Shown here: one piece after another, positions 24,648 to 33,196 of the stretch
How the letters are laid out: each line of letters starts with the position of its first letter
How positions within the stretch are numbered: the first letter of the stretch is position 1
Assembly: GCA_049324695.1 (NCBI GenBank)
Contig: JBMOMJ010000036.1
Span: 1-64,000 of the forward strand
DNA from: PMG-095 sp049324695
GTDB lineage: Bacteria > Myxococcota_A > Polyangia > Polyangiales > Polyangiaceae
Length of the DNA stretch: 64,000 nucleotides
Reading direction: 5' to 3'
The notes under the pieces: model-generated
The model's database searches: none
Told to the model about the DNA's origin: nothing
The model's input: the letters and a program-made list of their open reading frames with translations, nothing else
Position numbers and translations under genes: made by a program

Positions 24648-25937
24648 CTAGTCGAGCCCGCCGAGCTTTCTCGCTGCCGGCGCGTGCACCCCGTCAGGGT
24701 AGCTGCGCAGGTACTCGAGCGCTAGGGGCTTCGCGGCGGCGTTACCTTTCAGCGCCGCGACGGCGCGCATACGGCCAGCGAGCGCATCAGGAGCAAACTG
24801 GCCGCGCGGGGACTCACGTAAGTACGTCTCGTACCAGCTGTCCGCTGACGCCGATTGCCCACGCGACGCGCTGATTCTGCCCAGCAAAAAGGCTGCTGCG
24901 CTGCCCTCTGTGGTGCTCGGGAAACGGCGGCGCAAGGCGAGCAAGCTCTTCTCAGCGAGGCCTGCCTGAGCCGTATATCGAGCGGCGTCGGCCAGGGCGC
25001 GCACGTCGGCGGCGCTGCAGCTCGCGAGGCAAGCATCGATGCCGCGTGCTTCCGCAGCGCGCACCACGGTTTGGAATTGGCCGCGTCGCACCAGCTCTGG
25101 CCAAGATTCTCGCGGCGCATCAGCGGCTTGATTGGGCGGAGTGTTGAGGTTCGCCTTCGAATGCAGCGCGGGCCTGGCTTCGACCAGCGCCGACGGACTC
25201 GCGGATGGTTCGGCCTTGGCAGCCTGGCTGATGGCTCGTTCGCTTTCGTTGAGCGCAGCAGCGACGTCGTTGGGCAGCTTGGCGTTCGCCGTCACGCTCT
25301 CGACTCGCATCGAGCCGTCTGCCAAAGAAGCGCGGAAGCGCTGCCCCGCTCGCACCGCGAAGCGACCGCGCGCCAGCGGGCTCTCGACTTCGACCGAGCC
25401 TTCATGCAGCTGGAGATCGACTTCTTCTTTGAGTGGGTCCCACCCGAGCGTCAGCTTGGTGCCCGTGACGTGAACCTCGAAGGGGCCCGCCACGAACTGC
25501 CAATCCGAGCGCCCGGCGTGCTTCACGCTGGCTGTCGCCACGCCGCGCTCCACCAAAACCCGCGCGCCGTGGGGGCGGGTCTGATCGATGCGCAGCCTGG
25601 TTCCCGGTTCTGCTTCGATGAGAGAACCGTCGGTGAAGCGCACCTCCGCGCTGTGATCGGCGGGTGCGCTCAGGTAGTTCGAGGCGTGTGAGTCGGCGCC
25701 GGACACCACAAAGTCCAGCGGTCGCGTTCGCAGCACGCCAAAAACCAGGGCAATCGCGGCGGCTGCAGCCAAGCTGCCGAGCAGCGCTGGGCGCTTCCAC
25801 GAACGAGTTCGCAGCGCAGAGCCGTCGGCAGCATGCCGCATGATGCGCTGACGTCCTTCAGCGTGCTCCTGTTCGGTAGGCTCCGCCGCCGCGCGCTCGT
25901 GCGCTAGAGCACCGAGCTGTTCCAATGCGTCACGCAT
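24648..25937 (-). CDS. FecR-domain membrane protein with TPR-like C-terminus
   Basis: 429 residues. Cytosolic N-terminus of about 65 residues, one membrane helix (SLAAAAAIALVFGVL), a FecR domain (about 95-205: SAEVRFTDGSLIEAEPGTRL, VTGTKLTLGWD, LHEGSVEVESPLARGRFAVR), then low-complexity sequence and helical repeats (about 300-429) ending with AKPLALEYLRSYPDGVHAPAA. FecR proteins regulate a partner ECF sigma factor across the membrane. ATG 25937 overlaps the sigma stop by 8 nt, strong evidence for pairing. The longer start at 25985 lies inside the sigma gene and is rejected. No TonB-dependent receptor is present, so this is not the iron-citrate arrangement. Confidence 0.88.
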   Translation of the reverse strand: MRDALEQLGALAHERAAAEPTEQEHAEGRQRIMRHAADGSALRTRSWKRPALLGSLAAAAAIALVFGVLRTRPLDFVVSGADSHASNYLSAPADHSAEVRFTDGSLIEAEPGTRLRIDQTRPHGARVLVERGVATASVKHAGRSDWQFVAGPFEVHVTGTKLTLGWDPLKEEVDLQLHEGSVEVESPLARGRFAVRAGQRFRASLADGSMRVESVTANAKLPNDVAAALNESERAISQAAKAEPSASPSALVEARPALHSKANLNTPPNQAADAPRESWPELVRRGQFQTVVRAAEARGIDACLASCSAADVRALADAARYTAQAGLAEKSLLALRRRFPSTTEGSAAAFLLGRISASRGQSASADSWYETYLRESPRGQFAPDALAGRMRAVAALKGNAAAKPLALEYLRSYPDGVHAPAARKLGGLD

Positions 25938-26625
25938 GCTCCCCCTCCTGGAAGCGAGAAAGGTAGTGCCACAGTGCGGGCTCATTGCGTTCGGCGCGAG
26001 CGAAGATTGTTTGCCGTGCCTTCGTCACTTCGCGCTTCGCTGTCGATTCGGACACTTTGAGCGCCTTTGCCACTTCGGAGAGCTCGAAACCTTCCACGTG
26101 GCGTAGAACGAACGCGACCCGTCGTCGAGGCGGCATTCGATCGAGTAGCCGGTACAGCGCACCGAGAGCAGCCGCGCCGTCTTCGTCGCGCGGTGCTGCC
26201 GTCGATTCGGGAACTTCACCCGTCGGTGTCAACGTCACCCAGCGCCGCACGCGCCGCCGTCGCAACTCCACCAAGACCACGCGCACCGCTACGGTCGCGA
26301 GGAACGATTTGAGTGCGCTGCCGGTGCGAATCTCCCGCGCGTTGCGCAAGAAGATGATGAAAACCTCTTGAAGAAGATCTTCTGTGGCCGAGTCGAAACC
26401 CAAGTTGGCGCGCAGCACGGTGCGCACGAGAGGCGAGTACCGGTCCCACACGACGCCAACCGCTTCGGTGTCTCCCTGCCCAACGGCCTGCACCAACTCC
26501 GCGTCTCCCAGCCGCTCGTAGGGAAAGCGGGAGACTGGACGTTTGGTCAGGGACGCTACGGATTGACGCACTTGCTCTAAAGAGACCTGGGCGCGAGCTC
26601 GTGGGTCAAGCAACGGCAGCTCCAC
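25930..26625 (-). CDS. ECF-type RNA polymerase sigma factor
   Basis: 231 residues. Region 2 includes DAELVQAVGQGDTEAVGVVW, then EDLLQEVFIIFLRN. Region 4 has the HTH ELSEVAKALKVSESTAKREV preceded by PPRRRVAFVLRHVEGF. An N-terminal extension of about 45 residues and a basic linker (ELRRRRVRRW) are present. GTG start with a UAAGG site just upstream; a hairpin with a U-tract lies only 12 nt before the start (26638-26681). First gene of a five-gene unit with the FecR-type, beta-rich, lipoprotein and HipA-like genes, which it may autoregulate. Confidence 0.92.
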   Translation of the reverse strand: MELPLLDPRARAQVSLEQVRQSVASLTKRPVSRFPYERLGDAELVQAVGQGDTEAVGVVWDRYSPLVRTVLRANLGFDSATEDLLQEVFIIFLRNAREIRTGSALKSFLATVAVRVVLVELRRRRVRRWVTLTPTGEVPESTAAPRDEDGAAALGALYRLLDRMPPRRRVAFVLRHVEGFELSEVAKALKVSESTAKREVTKARQTIFARAERNEPALWHYLSRFQEGEHA

Positions 26626-27035
26626 GAAAAGCCTTACAAAAAAAGCTCAACCGCCGAACGATGTCCGTTGCGACGGTTGAGGCGCCCTTCTTCGAGGAAG
26701 GATTCCGAGCGCAGAGGTCTCCAACCCGAACAGGGCGCAAAGTCCGGGAATGCGGCACGCGAAGTCAGGGTGCCGTCATTGCCCCTCATAAGGGGGCTAC
26801 GACATGAAAGTGATTGCTGGGGGGCGAAACCGATCAAAAAAAATCGACTTTCGTCGGGCGTGACCCGGGGGCGCGCGCCACCGCAGGCAGCGTTTTGACC
26901 ATGCGCCCATCCTTGACCCTGCACCCTTAGGCGGAGGATCTTGAGAAGTCGCTAGCGAGCCAGGGGCCTGGGGCCGAGCATGGCTTTGCGGCACACCCGT
27001 GACGGGTGAGCAGAGCGCGCGAGATGAGGAGGACC
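26626..27035. other. Divergent intergenic region, sigma gene and P450 gene
   Basis: 410 bp between divergent starts. Apart from the hairpin at 26638-26681 and the strong ribosome site before 27036, I see no gene. Short open frames on both strands lack any recognisable product. It contains an A-rich patch at about 26835 (eight A) and presumably the promoters of both units. Confidence 0.5.
26638..26681 (-). terminator. Intrinsic terminator-like hairpin in the sigma-gene leader
   Basis: Read on the minus strand, an 8-bp stem CTCAACCG / CGGTTGAG (26674-26681 and 26646-26653), with an inner AACG/CGTT pairing, is followed after one C by seven U (26638-26644). It looks like a textbook rho-independent terminator, yet lies 12 nt before the sigma start codon. 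It could be an attenuator or could insulate the gene from antisense transcription. Confidence 0.5.
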
Positions 27036-28262
27036 ATGTCGATACTCAACGATATCGAAGCGAAACTCGGACAGTGGCTGGCTTCTCCTGACACGTTGCG
27101 CGCCATCAGTACCGGCCTGCGCAGGCACTCTCCGATCTTGGTGGTCGGCGAGCGCGCGATCGTCACCCGTCATGCCGACGTGCTCGAGGTATTGCGCAAC
27201 GATCGCGATTTCGGCGTGACCGAGATCTATGCCGCTCGCATGGAGCGCACCACGGGTGCTTTCGCGCTCGGCATGGAAGACGGCGAGCAGTATCGCCGCG
27301 AGGCTGGCTTCATTCGCGCGGCCGTACGCGCCGACGATCTCGAGCTGGTGCGCGGCTTGGTTGACGCCAGCTGTGATGCGCTGCTCCAACGCGTGCGCTC
27401 GAGCGGTCACATCGATGCGGTCGCGCAGTTCACCCACGTGATCCCGATCGTGCTGTTGCAGGAGTACTTTGGACTGGTCGGGCCCGAATCGCCGACCCTG
27501 GCGCGCTGGATGCGCACGATTTTCTGGGAAATTTTCCTGAATTTCAGCGACATCGAGGAGGTGCGGGAGAGCGCCGCGCATTCCAGTGTGGAGCTCGCTT
27601 CGTGCTTGCGTGAGCTCATCGCGCAACGCAAGCAGGAGCTTGCCGAGCAGCGTTTGCAGCGTGACGACTTCCTGTCGCGCCTGGTGCGTTTGCAAGCCGA
27701 GCACGGCGCCGACGACGAGTGCATCCGGCGCAGCTTCGGCGGGGTGATCGTCGGCTCAGTCGATACGCAATCGAAGGCCATGTGCAACGCGCTGGATCAG
27801 CTGTTGCGCCATCCGGAAGCACTGCAAGCCGCCGAGGCCGCCGCGCGCGAAGGCAACGAAGCTCTACTCTCCGAGTACGTGTGGGAAGCGTTGCGCTTCA
27901 ATCCGCACAACCCAATCTTGACGCGGCACTGCCGCAACGGCGCGACGCTCGCCAAAGGGACCGAACGTGAAACGCAGATCCCTCCCGGAACCACCGTTTA
28001 TGCCGTCACGTTGTCGGCCATGTTCGACGAGGCTGTCTTCGAGCACCCGGAAGAGTTTCGCATCGGTCGCCCGAGAGAGAGCTACATTCACTTCGGTTTC
28101 GGTCAGCATCGCTGCTTCGGCGAGCCGTTCAATCGCGTAGTCGTGCCGCGCGCACTCATGCACCTGCTGCGCTTGCCCCGTCTGCGCATCGGTATGGGCG
28201 GCTGGAGTCGCATTCAGTTCGAAGGACCGTTCCCGCAGAGCTTCCCGCTCGAATTCGGCTAG
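27036..28262 (+). CDS. Cytochrome P450
   Basis: 408 residues. Heme-binding loop FGFGQHRCFGEPFN with Cys ligand at about 364, ExxR as EALR in the K helix, and an I-helix stretch GVIVGSVDTQSKA in which the usual Ala-Gly and acid-Thr are present as VGSVDT. Compact bacterial class with no fused reductase; no ferredoxin gene is nearby. Start ATG 27036 with GAGGAGGA 5 nt upstream; in-frame starts upstream are not needed. Convergent with the DyP peroxidase gene, 14 nt between stops. Likely substrate-level partner of that peroxidase module, by context only. Confidence 0.93.
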   Translation: MSILNDIEAKLGQWLASPDTLRAISTGLRRHSPILVVGERAIVTRHADVLEVLRNDRDFGVTEIYAARMERTTGAFALGMEDGEQYRREAGFIRAAVRADDLELVRGLVDASCDALLQRVRSSGHIDAVAQFTHVIPIVLLQEYFGLVGPESPTLARWMRTIFWEIFLNFSDIEEVRESAAHSSVELASCLRELIAQRKQELAEQRLQRDDFLSRLVRLQAEHGADDECIRRSFGGVIVGSVDTQSKAMCNALDQLLRHPEALQAAEAAAREGNEALLSEYVWEALRFNPHNPILTRHCRNGATLAKGTERETQIPPGTTVYAVTLSAMFDEAVFEHPEEFRIGRPRESYIHFGFGQHRCFGEPFNRVVVPRALMHLLRLPRLRIGMGGWSRIQFEGPFPQSFPLEFG

Positions 28263-28276
28263 CGCGAACGCTGGCT

Positions 28277-29791
28277 CTACATTTCGCTCAGATAGCGCAG
28301 CCCCGAGCGGCTCGGCATGAAGAAGTACGCGCCCCCGCGCGTCTCGACCACTCGGGGCACGTCGTGCACGCGGCGTGTCGGGCAACCCTGAATCGTGAAC
28401 GTGGAAGCTTTGAAGGGGAACTTGCGCTGGCTCGAAGTTATAGGGTCAGGATCGCTGCTCAACCCTGCAAACGCTGGGTTTTGCGACCAGTTGGATTGCA
28501 CGAACTCGAATTGACGACCGAGGTTCGCGTTGAAGCACAAAAAGTGCAGCCCGCGTTCGCTCTCGTCGTTCGTGCGCAGGATGGCTTCTGGCTCGTAGGT
28601 GGGATCGAGCGGCTCACCGTAGGCGCGACCTCGGCGCAGCAAGCGGTGCTTGTTGCTCAGCGCCAAGCGTTCCTTGCGCACGCGTTCGTTTTCGGGTGTG
28701 CCGCTGAGCTCGGGATCGTGCGGAATCGGCAAGGCAGTGTCACGCGGGTTGGTGCGCCGAATGTGCGAACCGATGGGGCAGCGCGTACCAAAAGCGTCGT
28801 CATGCTCGCCGAAAAGAAACTCGTTGTCGTCTTGGTGACTCTCAGGGCCTGGATGCTCTGGATAGCGCGTGAGCGGCGTGCCGTTGCGCCAGCGCCCCAC
28901 CATTTTCGCGCCGAGCCACTCAGCGCCTGCAAGACCGGGCGGAGCGTCGAGCACTCCGCGACGCGCCGAATCGAGGTATTCCCAGAAGCGCTTCACGTCC
29001 TGTGAAAGCTGGCGGAACACGAGGTAGCTGCCGTTGCGCCCGAAATCGCGGAAGCTGTCGCGTCCTTGTGCCTGCGGTAACACCTGGCTTGGACCCACGC
29101 CATCCGGAACCACCGGTGACATCGGGTACTTCGCGTACTCGTTTTGGTAGCCGAGTATCACTTCACCCGACGCGATCACGTCGCTGCTGCCAGGCCGCGC
29201 GATTCCGCTCAGGCGCGGGTTCGCGATGCCGTCGCGGAAGCCAAAATGCTCTTTTCGCAGCAAGCGATTGGCCGGCATCGTGTCGAGCACTTCGATGGTG
29301 CGAATCCCGTTGCCGGTCACGCAGTGCCGATCCAAAAAGTCGCCGACCTGCTGCCACTCCTCCGGATCGGCATCTTCACTGCCCGCGAACACCGCGAGCA
29401 CGCCATGCACCGGCCGTGAAGGGCCGCCCCAGCGCCAACGCTCCGGCGCGCTGTCGCCATCGTCACCCAGGCGACGCGCGCGGCTCGGCTCGTGCATCCC
29501 CTCTTGAAAGGGCAAACTGAAACCGCACAATGTCGTCGTCGGCAAACCCAGGGCCGTCAAGCCGAGGTGCGTAAAAGCGATGTTGACGCAGATGGGCTTC
29601 AAGTAGGGTGGCTGGTTGCGGCGCGAACGTCGATACTCGCTAAACTGCAGATCGGGCAGCAGCGCCTTAATCCACGCTTTGGCCAGCTTCGCGTCGGTCA
29701 CCTCGAACAAGGCGTAGCGAGCGACGGGCCGCTCGCCGTAGCCGCTCAAGATCAACCCTTGAATCTCGTCGAGCTCGAGTGGTTCGCTCAC
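28277..29791 (-). CDS. DyP-type heme peroxidase (long form)
   Basis: 504 residues. The signature GxxDG is in FGFRDGIANPRL (Asp about 208) and the proximal heme His in CPIGSHIRRTNPRD (about 354), followed by the distal-side NGSYLVFR / LSQD-type segment seen earlier in the sequence. Length and insertions fit the larger DyP subfamilies, some of which oxidise dyes, lignin-like phenols or Mn. There is no Tat signal, so it is probably cytosolic or encapsulated. Start GTG 29791 has GGAGG 5 nt upstream and overlaps the upstream stop by GTGA, indicating coupling to the unknown gene 29788-31113. Confidence 0.92.
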   Translation of the reverse strand: MSEPLELDEIQGLILSGYGERPVARYALFEVTDAKLAKAWIKALLPDLQFSEYRRSRRNQPPYLKPICVNIAFTHLGLTALGLPTTTLCGFSLPFQEGMHEPSRARRLGDDGDSAPERWRWGGPSRPVHGVLAVFAGSEDADPEEWQQVGDFLDRHCVTGNGIRTIEVLDTMPANRLLRKEHFGFRDGIANPRLSGIARPGSSDVIASGEVILGYQNEYAKYPMSPVVPDGVGPSQVLPQAQGRDSFRDFGRNGSYLVFRQLSQDVKRFWEYLDSARRGVLDAPPGLAGAEWLGAKMVGRWRNGTPLTRYPEHPGPESHQDDNEFLFGEHDDAFGTRCPIGSHIRRTNPRDTALPIPHDPELSGTPENERVRKERLALSNKHRLLRRGRAYGEPLDPTYEPEAILRTNDESERGLHFLCFNANLGRQFEFVQSNWSQNPAFAGLSSDPDPITSSQRKFPFKASTFTIQGCPTRRVHDVPRVVETRGGAYFFMPSRSGLRYLSEM

Positions 29792-31113
29792 GTCAGCCTC
29801 CGAAACCAAGCGCCAACATCCGCGGCGCTGGGTCGCGCCTGCAAGCCGTAACGGATCCAAGTGTTGTTGTTGATGGCCGCAATGCTGAGCTCCGGATAGG
29901 CGCTATAGAAAACTTGTGTCGGCTCCTGATACGCCCGCCCCCACGCCTTGAAGCGCTCTTCATCGTCGGCGCCACCCCAGGCGAGAAAGTTCGTGCGCGG
30001 GTAGCCATCGCAGCACGACCACGCGAGGTTCAGCCCGATCGCGGCTTGATCCACGAAATCGCCCAAGTAGCTTTCCCAGCTGCTGTCGTAATTGCTGAAG
30101 AACAAGAGCCGTTTGCCGTCGTCGAGCAACAGCCACTTGGCGAAGTGAATGCTGGGAATGCCACCGAGCTGACCGATGTCGTCGAAGTACTCCTTGGCCA
30201 TACGATCGATGTACGCATGCGCGGCTTTCAGAATCGCGCAGCGACCGTCGCCGTTGCGTAGCGGCACCACGTGTGTGATGGCATTCTGAATGCCGAGATC
30301 TTCAGTGTCCGATACGTCGACGAAGCGCTTGCGCATCGCGTCCGTCCAGGCTTCTTGCTTGGCTTGGTAGTCGAACTCCAGATCGCTCTTCTGCCAACCG
30401 AAGATGCGGTAGAGCGTCATCGGGAGCAGGATCGGTAGGGCAGGGCGGATGTTCTGGAACCAAGGCTCGACGCGATTGGCGAGCCGTTGCGTGCGCTGTT
30501 TGGGATCAGGGCTGCTGGGAGGCGGTGCGTCCACGTCGAAGCCATACAGCAGCGGATCGATCTTGCTGCGAAAGCGCACGTGATCGCGGATCTGTTTGAA
30601 CAACTCGGCCTTCGGTGCGGTCTTCACCGTTTCCAAGAACGTGAGGATGACTTCGCGCAGGCGCTGCTCGAGGCGAATGCGCGCGAGATCTCGATCGATG
30701 TGGCCCTGGTAGCTCGCGCTGGCCGGCACCAAACGCGTGTGCCAGTACTGAGCCAGCTCTTCGTGACTCGCGTTGTGGGGGAAACCTTCGCAGTGTCGGA
30801 ACGCTTGCGCGAGCCCCGGCGAATACTCCGCCAGCGCCGTCAGGTGATGTCGGCGCGCGACGTCCGCGTCGGCTTCGTGCGTGTCGAAGTTCGATTCGAA
30901 CGCCAGCCAGTCGTCATAACGACCTTGCGCGTCTTTCGGGATGATGACGAGCCGTGCGAAGTGAACTCCGAGCCGAGGATGATCGAAAACCCGTGGCTGA
31001 AACGCGCGCGGCCCGGGTCCTCCGATGGGGTCATTGCGAATCAGCGACAGAGCTTGACTGAGTCCCGCGATGTCCTCCACCCGCGCGACGACCGTGAGCG
31101 TCTCTTGGCGCAT
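29788..31113 (-). CDS. Unknown protein coupled to DyP peroxidase
   Basis: 441 residues, soluble, no signal peptide. The N-terminal part (TLTVVARVEDIAGLSQALSL, VHFARLVIIP) looks like a ferredoxin-like alpha/beta unit. The C-terminal 200 residues contain conserved-looking pieces HFAKWLLLDDGKRLLFFSNY and YLGDFVDQAAIGLNLAWS, plus NNNTWIRYGLQ near the end. I recall similar proteins beside peroxidases but no functional name. Overlaps the DyP gene by 4 nt, so the two products probably work together. Start is ATG 31113 or ATG 31158; neither has a good ribosome site. Confidence 0.78.
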   Translation of the reverse strand: MRQETLTVVARVEDIAGLSQALSLIRNDPIGGPGPRAFQPRVFDHPRLGVHFARLVIIPKDAQGRYDDWLAFESNFDTHEADADVARRHHLTALAEYSPGLAQAFRHCEGFPHNASHEELAQYWHTRLVPASASYQGHIDRDLARIRLEQRLREVILTFLETVKTAPKAELFKQIRDHVRFRSKIDPLLYGFDVDAPPPSSPDPKQRTQRLANRVEPWFQNIRPALPILLPMTLYRIFGWQKSDLEFDYQAKQEAWTDAMRKRFVDVSDTEDLGIQNAITHVVPLRNGDGRCAILKAAHAYIDRMAKEYFDDIGQLGGIPSIHFAKWLLLDDGKRLLFFSNYDSSWESYLGDFVDQAAIGLNLAWSCCDGYPRTNFLAWGGADDEERFKAWGRAYQEPTQVFYSAYPELSIAAINNNTWIRYGLQARPSAADVGAWFRRLT

Positions 31114-31233
31114 TCTTGCTAGCCGTAGCAAACCCGCGCCGCTGCCGGCAAGTAGCATCGAGCCGAGACGCGCGGCTTCTTCGCCTGCGATGCGAGGAAC
31201 TCAAATTTTTACCTATCGCGACGAATCTTCGTA

Positions 31234-32868
31234 CTACGCGCACAACGTGCGATCGTCGCCTTCTGATTCCCCGGCCAGGTAGGCTCGACCCTTTCGCAAT
31301 TGAGTCGACTCGGCGAAATCGTCGAAAGCGTCCGTCAGGCCGAGACGCGCGATCGGGAGCAACACCGAAAACACGCTGCCAACCCCAGGGCTGCTTTGCA
31401 CCGCTACATCTCCGCCGAGCGATTGAGCCAGTCGACGCGTGATGGCGAGACCGAGCCCGCTGCCTTGGCTTCGCAGGTTCATTTCGATATCGAGTTGTTC
31501 GTAGGCTTGAAACAAGCGATTCTGCTGTTCCGGATCGATTCCAACACCGTTATCACGCACTTCGACGCACAGCGTTTCGCCGTCAATCGAGTGGCAGCCG
31601 AGCGTCACCCGACCGCCCTCGGGAGTGAATTTCAGCGCGTTCGACAGATAGTTGAAGACGATCTGTTGCAGGCGGGTGGCGCTTTCCGCCGTTAGCGGGA
31701 GCTCGTAGTTTTGATCGATCTCTACTTCAATGCCTTTCCTTGCTGCGAATAAGCGCAAGGTGCTGCGAACCGTGTGCATCGCCGCCGATAATGAGGTGGC
31801 CGAATCACGACGTTGCTGGTGCTCGGCGCGCGCGGATTCGAGCTCGGCGTCCAGCAGCCGCAGCATGTGTTGCGCGCTGTGAATGATGTCGTCCATGTAC
31901 TCGCGCTGCACGAGGCCCATGGGCCCAGCCTGACCGCTGCGAATCAGCTCAGCGAAGCCCAGTACCGCCGTTAGCGGTGTGCGAAGCTCGTGCGAGAGCT
32001 CTGCCGCCGGCGAACTCGACTGCGTGGAGGCGTCGCGCTGAGGCTGCGAAGTCGATGCGGGTGGCAGCGAGCTCGAGCGCACCCGCACGGAGTCGCGCGG
32101 AGCTACGGATTCGTCCCATCCCGAGGGCGGCTGCACGACGACGAGCAGCGCGTCGGCCCCAAACCGCGCAGCACTCGCGATCACACGCAAATTCTGCGCG
32201 TCGGTCAACAAGATTGCGTCGCGGTCCGACTCGCCGTCGCGCGTCGCGCGTCGAAGCAAAGCGTCGACGGCCTGCGAGTCAGTGAAGAGCTGATCGAGCC
32301 TCGTCCCCAGTAGATTTTCACGGTTCCGCCCAACCAGCTCGCAGAAAGAAGCGCTCGTTTCGAGGATGCTACCGTCGCTGCGCACTGCGACCAGCAAGTC
32401 CGTTCGTGATTCCACGAGAGCCGCGCCGGAAGCGTGCGAACGATTCACTTCGCGCTCGATGCGCTCGATATCGGTCAGATCGCGCGCAACGACGACCAGG
32501 CCGTCCGGTTTTCCGCTTGCGTCGCGGCGCATGAGTAACGTGAGCTGAGCCCAGAAACCGCTGCCATCTTTGCGCACCTGGTAGGTGCGGCCCTCCCACT
32601 TGCCGGACACCAGCGCGCGCTCGAAGATCGCCGAAGCGCGCCCACTCATTACCTCGGCCGGGTCGTGCAGCATCAGCCCGCTGCGTCCGACGACCTCTTC
32701 CGTGGAATACCCATAGAGTTGACGTGCGTCGTCGTTCCAGCTGCGAACGTGGCCGTCCAGCGCTTCCTCCACGACCGCCGTGCGAGACTGCCGCTCGGCC
32801 ATCGCGACTAGGACCTGCTGCTGACGATTCAAATCGAGAACCGGTAACGTGAGCGATTGAGCGGGCAT
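31234..32868 (-). CDS. PAS-PAS sensor histidine kinase
   Basis: 544 residues, cytosolic. First PAS/PAC at about 25-135 (LDGHVRSWNDDARQLYGYST, and FWAQLTLLMRRD), second PAS-like at about 145-250, a Ser/Pro-rich linker, then HisKA with H-box ELSHELRTPLTAVLGFAELI. The ATPase domain has NYLSNALKFTPEGG, DNGVGI and GSGLGLAI. No membrane helix. Start ATG 32868 has GAGGAA 4 nt upstream; a longer frame to 32934 adds unrelated residues. Divergent from the diguanylate cyclase gene at 33197, so they may form a pair in which the kinase feeds the cyclase's receiver domain. Confidence 0.92.
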   Translation of the reverse strand: MPAQSLTLPVLDLNRQQQVLVAMAERQSRTAVVEEALDGHVRSWNDDARQLYGYSTEEVVGRSGLMLHDPAEVMSGRASAIFERALVSGKWEGRTYQVRKDGSGFWAQLTLLMRRDASGKPDGLVVVARDLTDIERIEREVNRSHASGAALVESRTDLLVAVRSDGSILETSASFCELVGRNRENLLGTRLDQLFTDSQAVDALLRRATRDGESDRDAILLTDAQNLRVIASAARFGADALLVVVQPPSGWDESVAPRDSVRVRSSSLPPASTSQPQRDASTQSSSPAAELSHELRTPLTAVLGFAELIRSGQAGPMGLVQREYMDDIIHSAQHMLRLLDAELESARAEHQQRRDSATSLSAAMHTVRSTLRLFAARKGIEVEIDQNYELPLTAESATRLQQIVFNYLSNALKFTPEGGRVTLGCHSIDGETLCVEVRDNGVGIDPEQQNRLFQAYEQLDIEMNLRSQGSGLGLAITRRLAQSLGGDVAVQSSPGVGSVFSVLLPIARLGLTDAFDDFAESTQLRKGRAYLAGESEGDDRTLCA

Positions 32869-33196
32869 GTTTCCTCGGGTCCTCCGGTGCTGAAAGAAGC
32901 AGCTTCCGTGCCGCGTCTCCCACAATCGCAGCATCGCAACTATTGGAGGAGTCTTGGCAAACTCGGCAAGTTTTGGGAAGAGCGCTGTGTGTAAACCCCG
33001 GTGGATTGGGTCCCCTGTAAACGGCGCTCAGCCCATGCGGATAAGGTGTGAGCATAGTCGAGATTAGGTGTGTATGGGTGTGTCAATTGCATGTCGGAAC
33101 TCACCGGCAAATCATCCCGCTATCGCGTACTTGCGAGAGAGTGGCGAATTGCGGCACGATTTCGGCATTCGCTGCAGCCAGGGCGAATTGCCACCC
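32869..33196. other. Divergent intergenic region, kinase and cyclase genes
   Basis: 328 bp with lower GC patches (around 32935-32975 and 33050-33095). No gene or clear hairpin. Presumably holds promoters for both directions; I cannot identify -10/-35 pairs with confidence. Confidence 0.4.

Noticed and set aside
26634..26924. 96-codon minus-strand open frame upstream of the ECF sigma gene
   Set aside because: No ribosome site, no recognisable product, and it would end inside the terminator-like hairpin.
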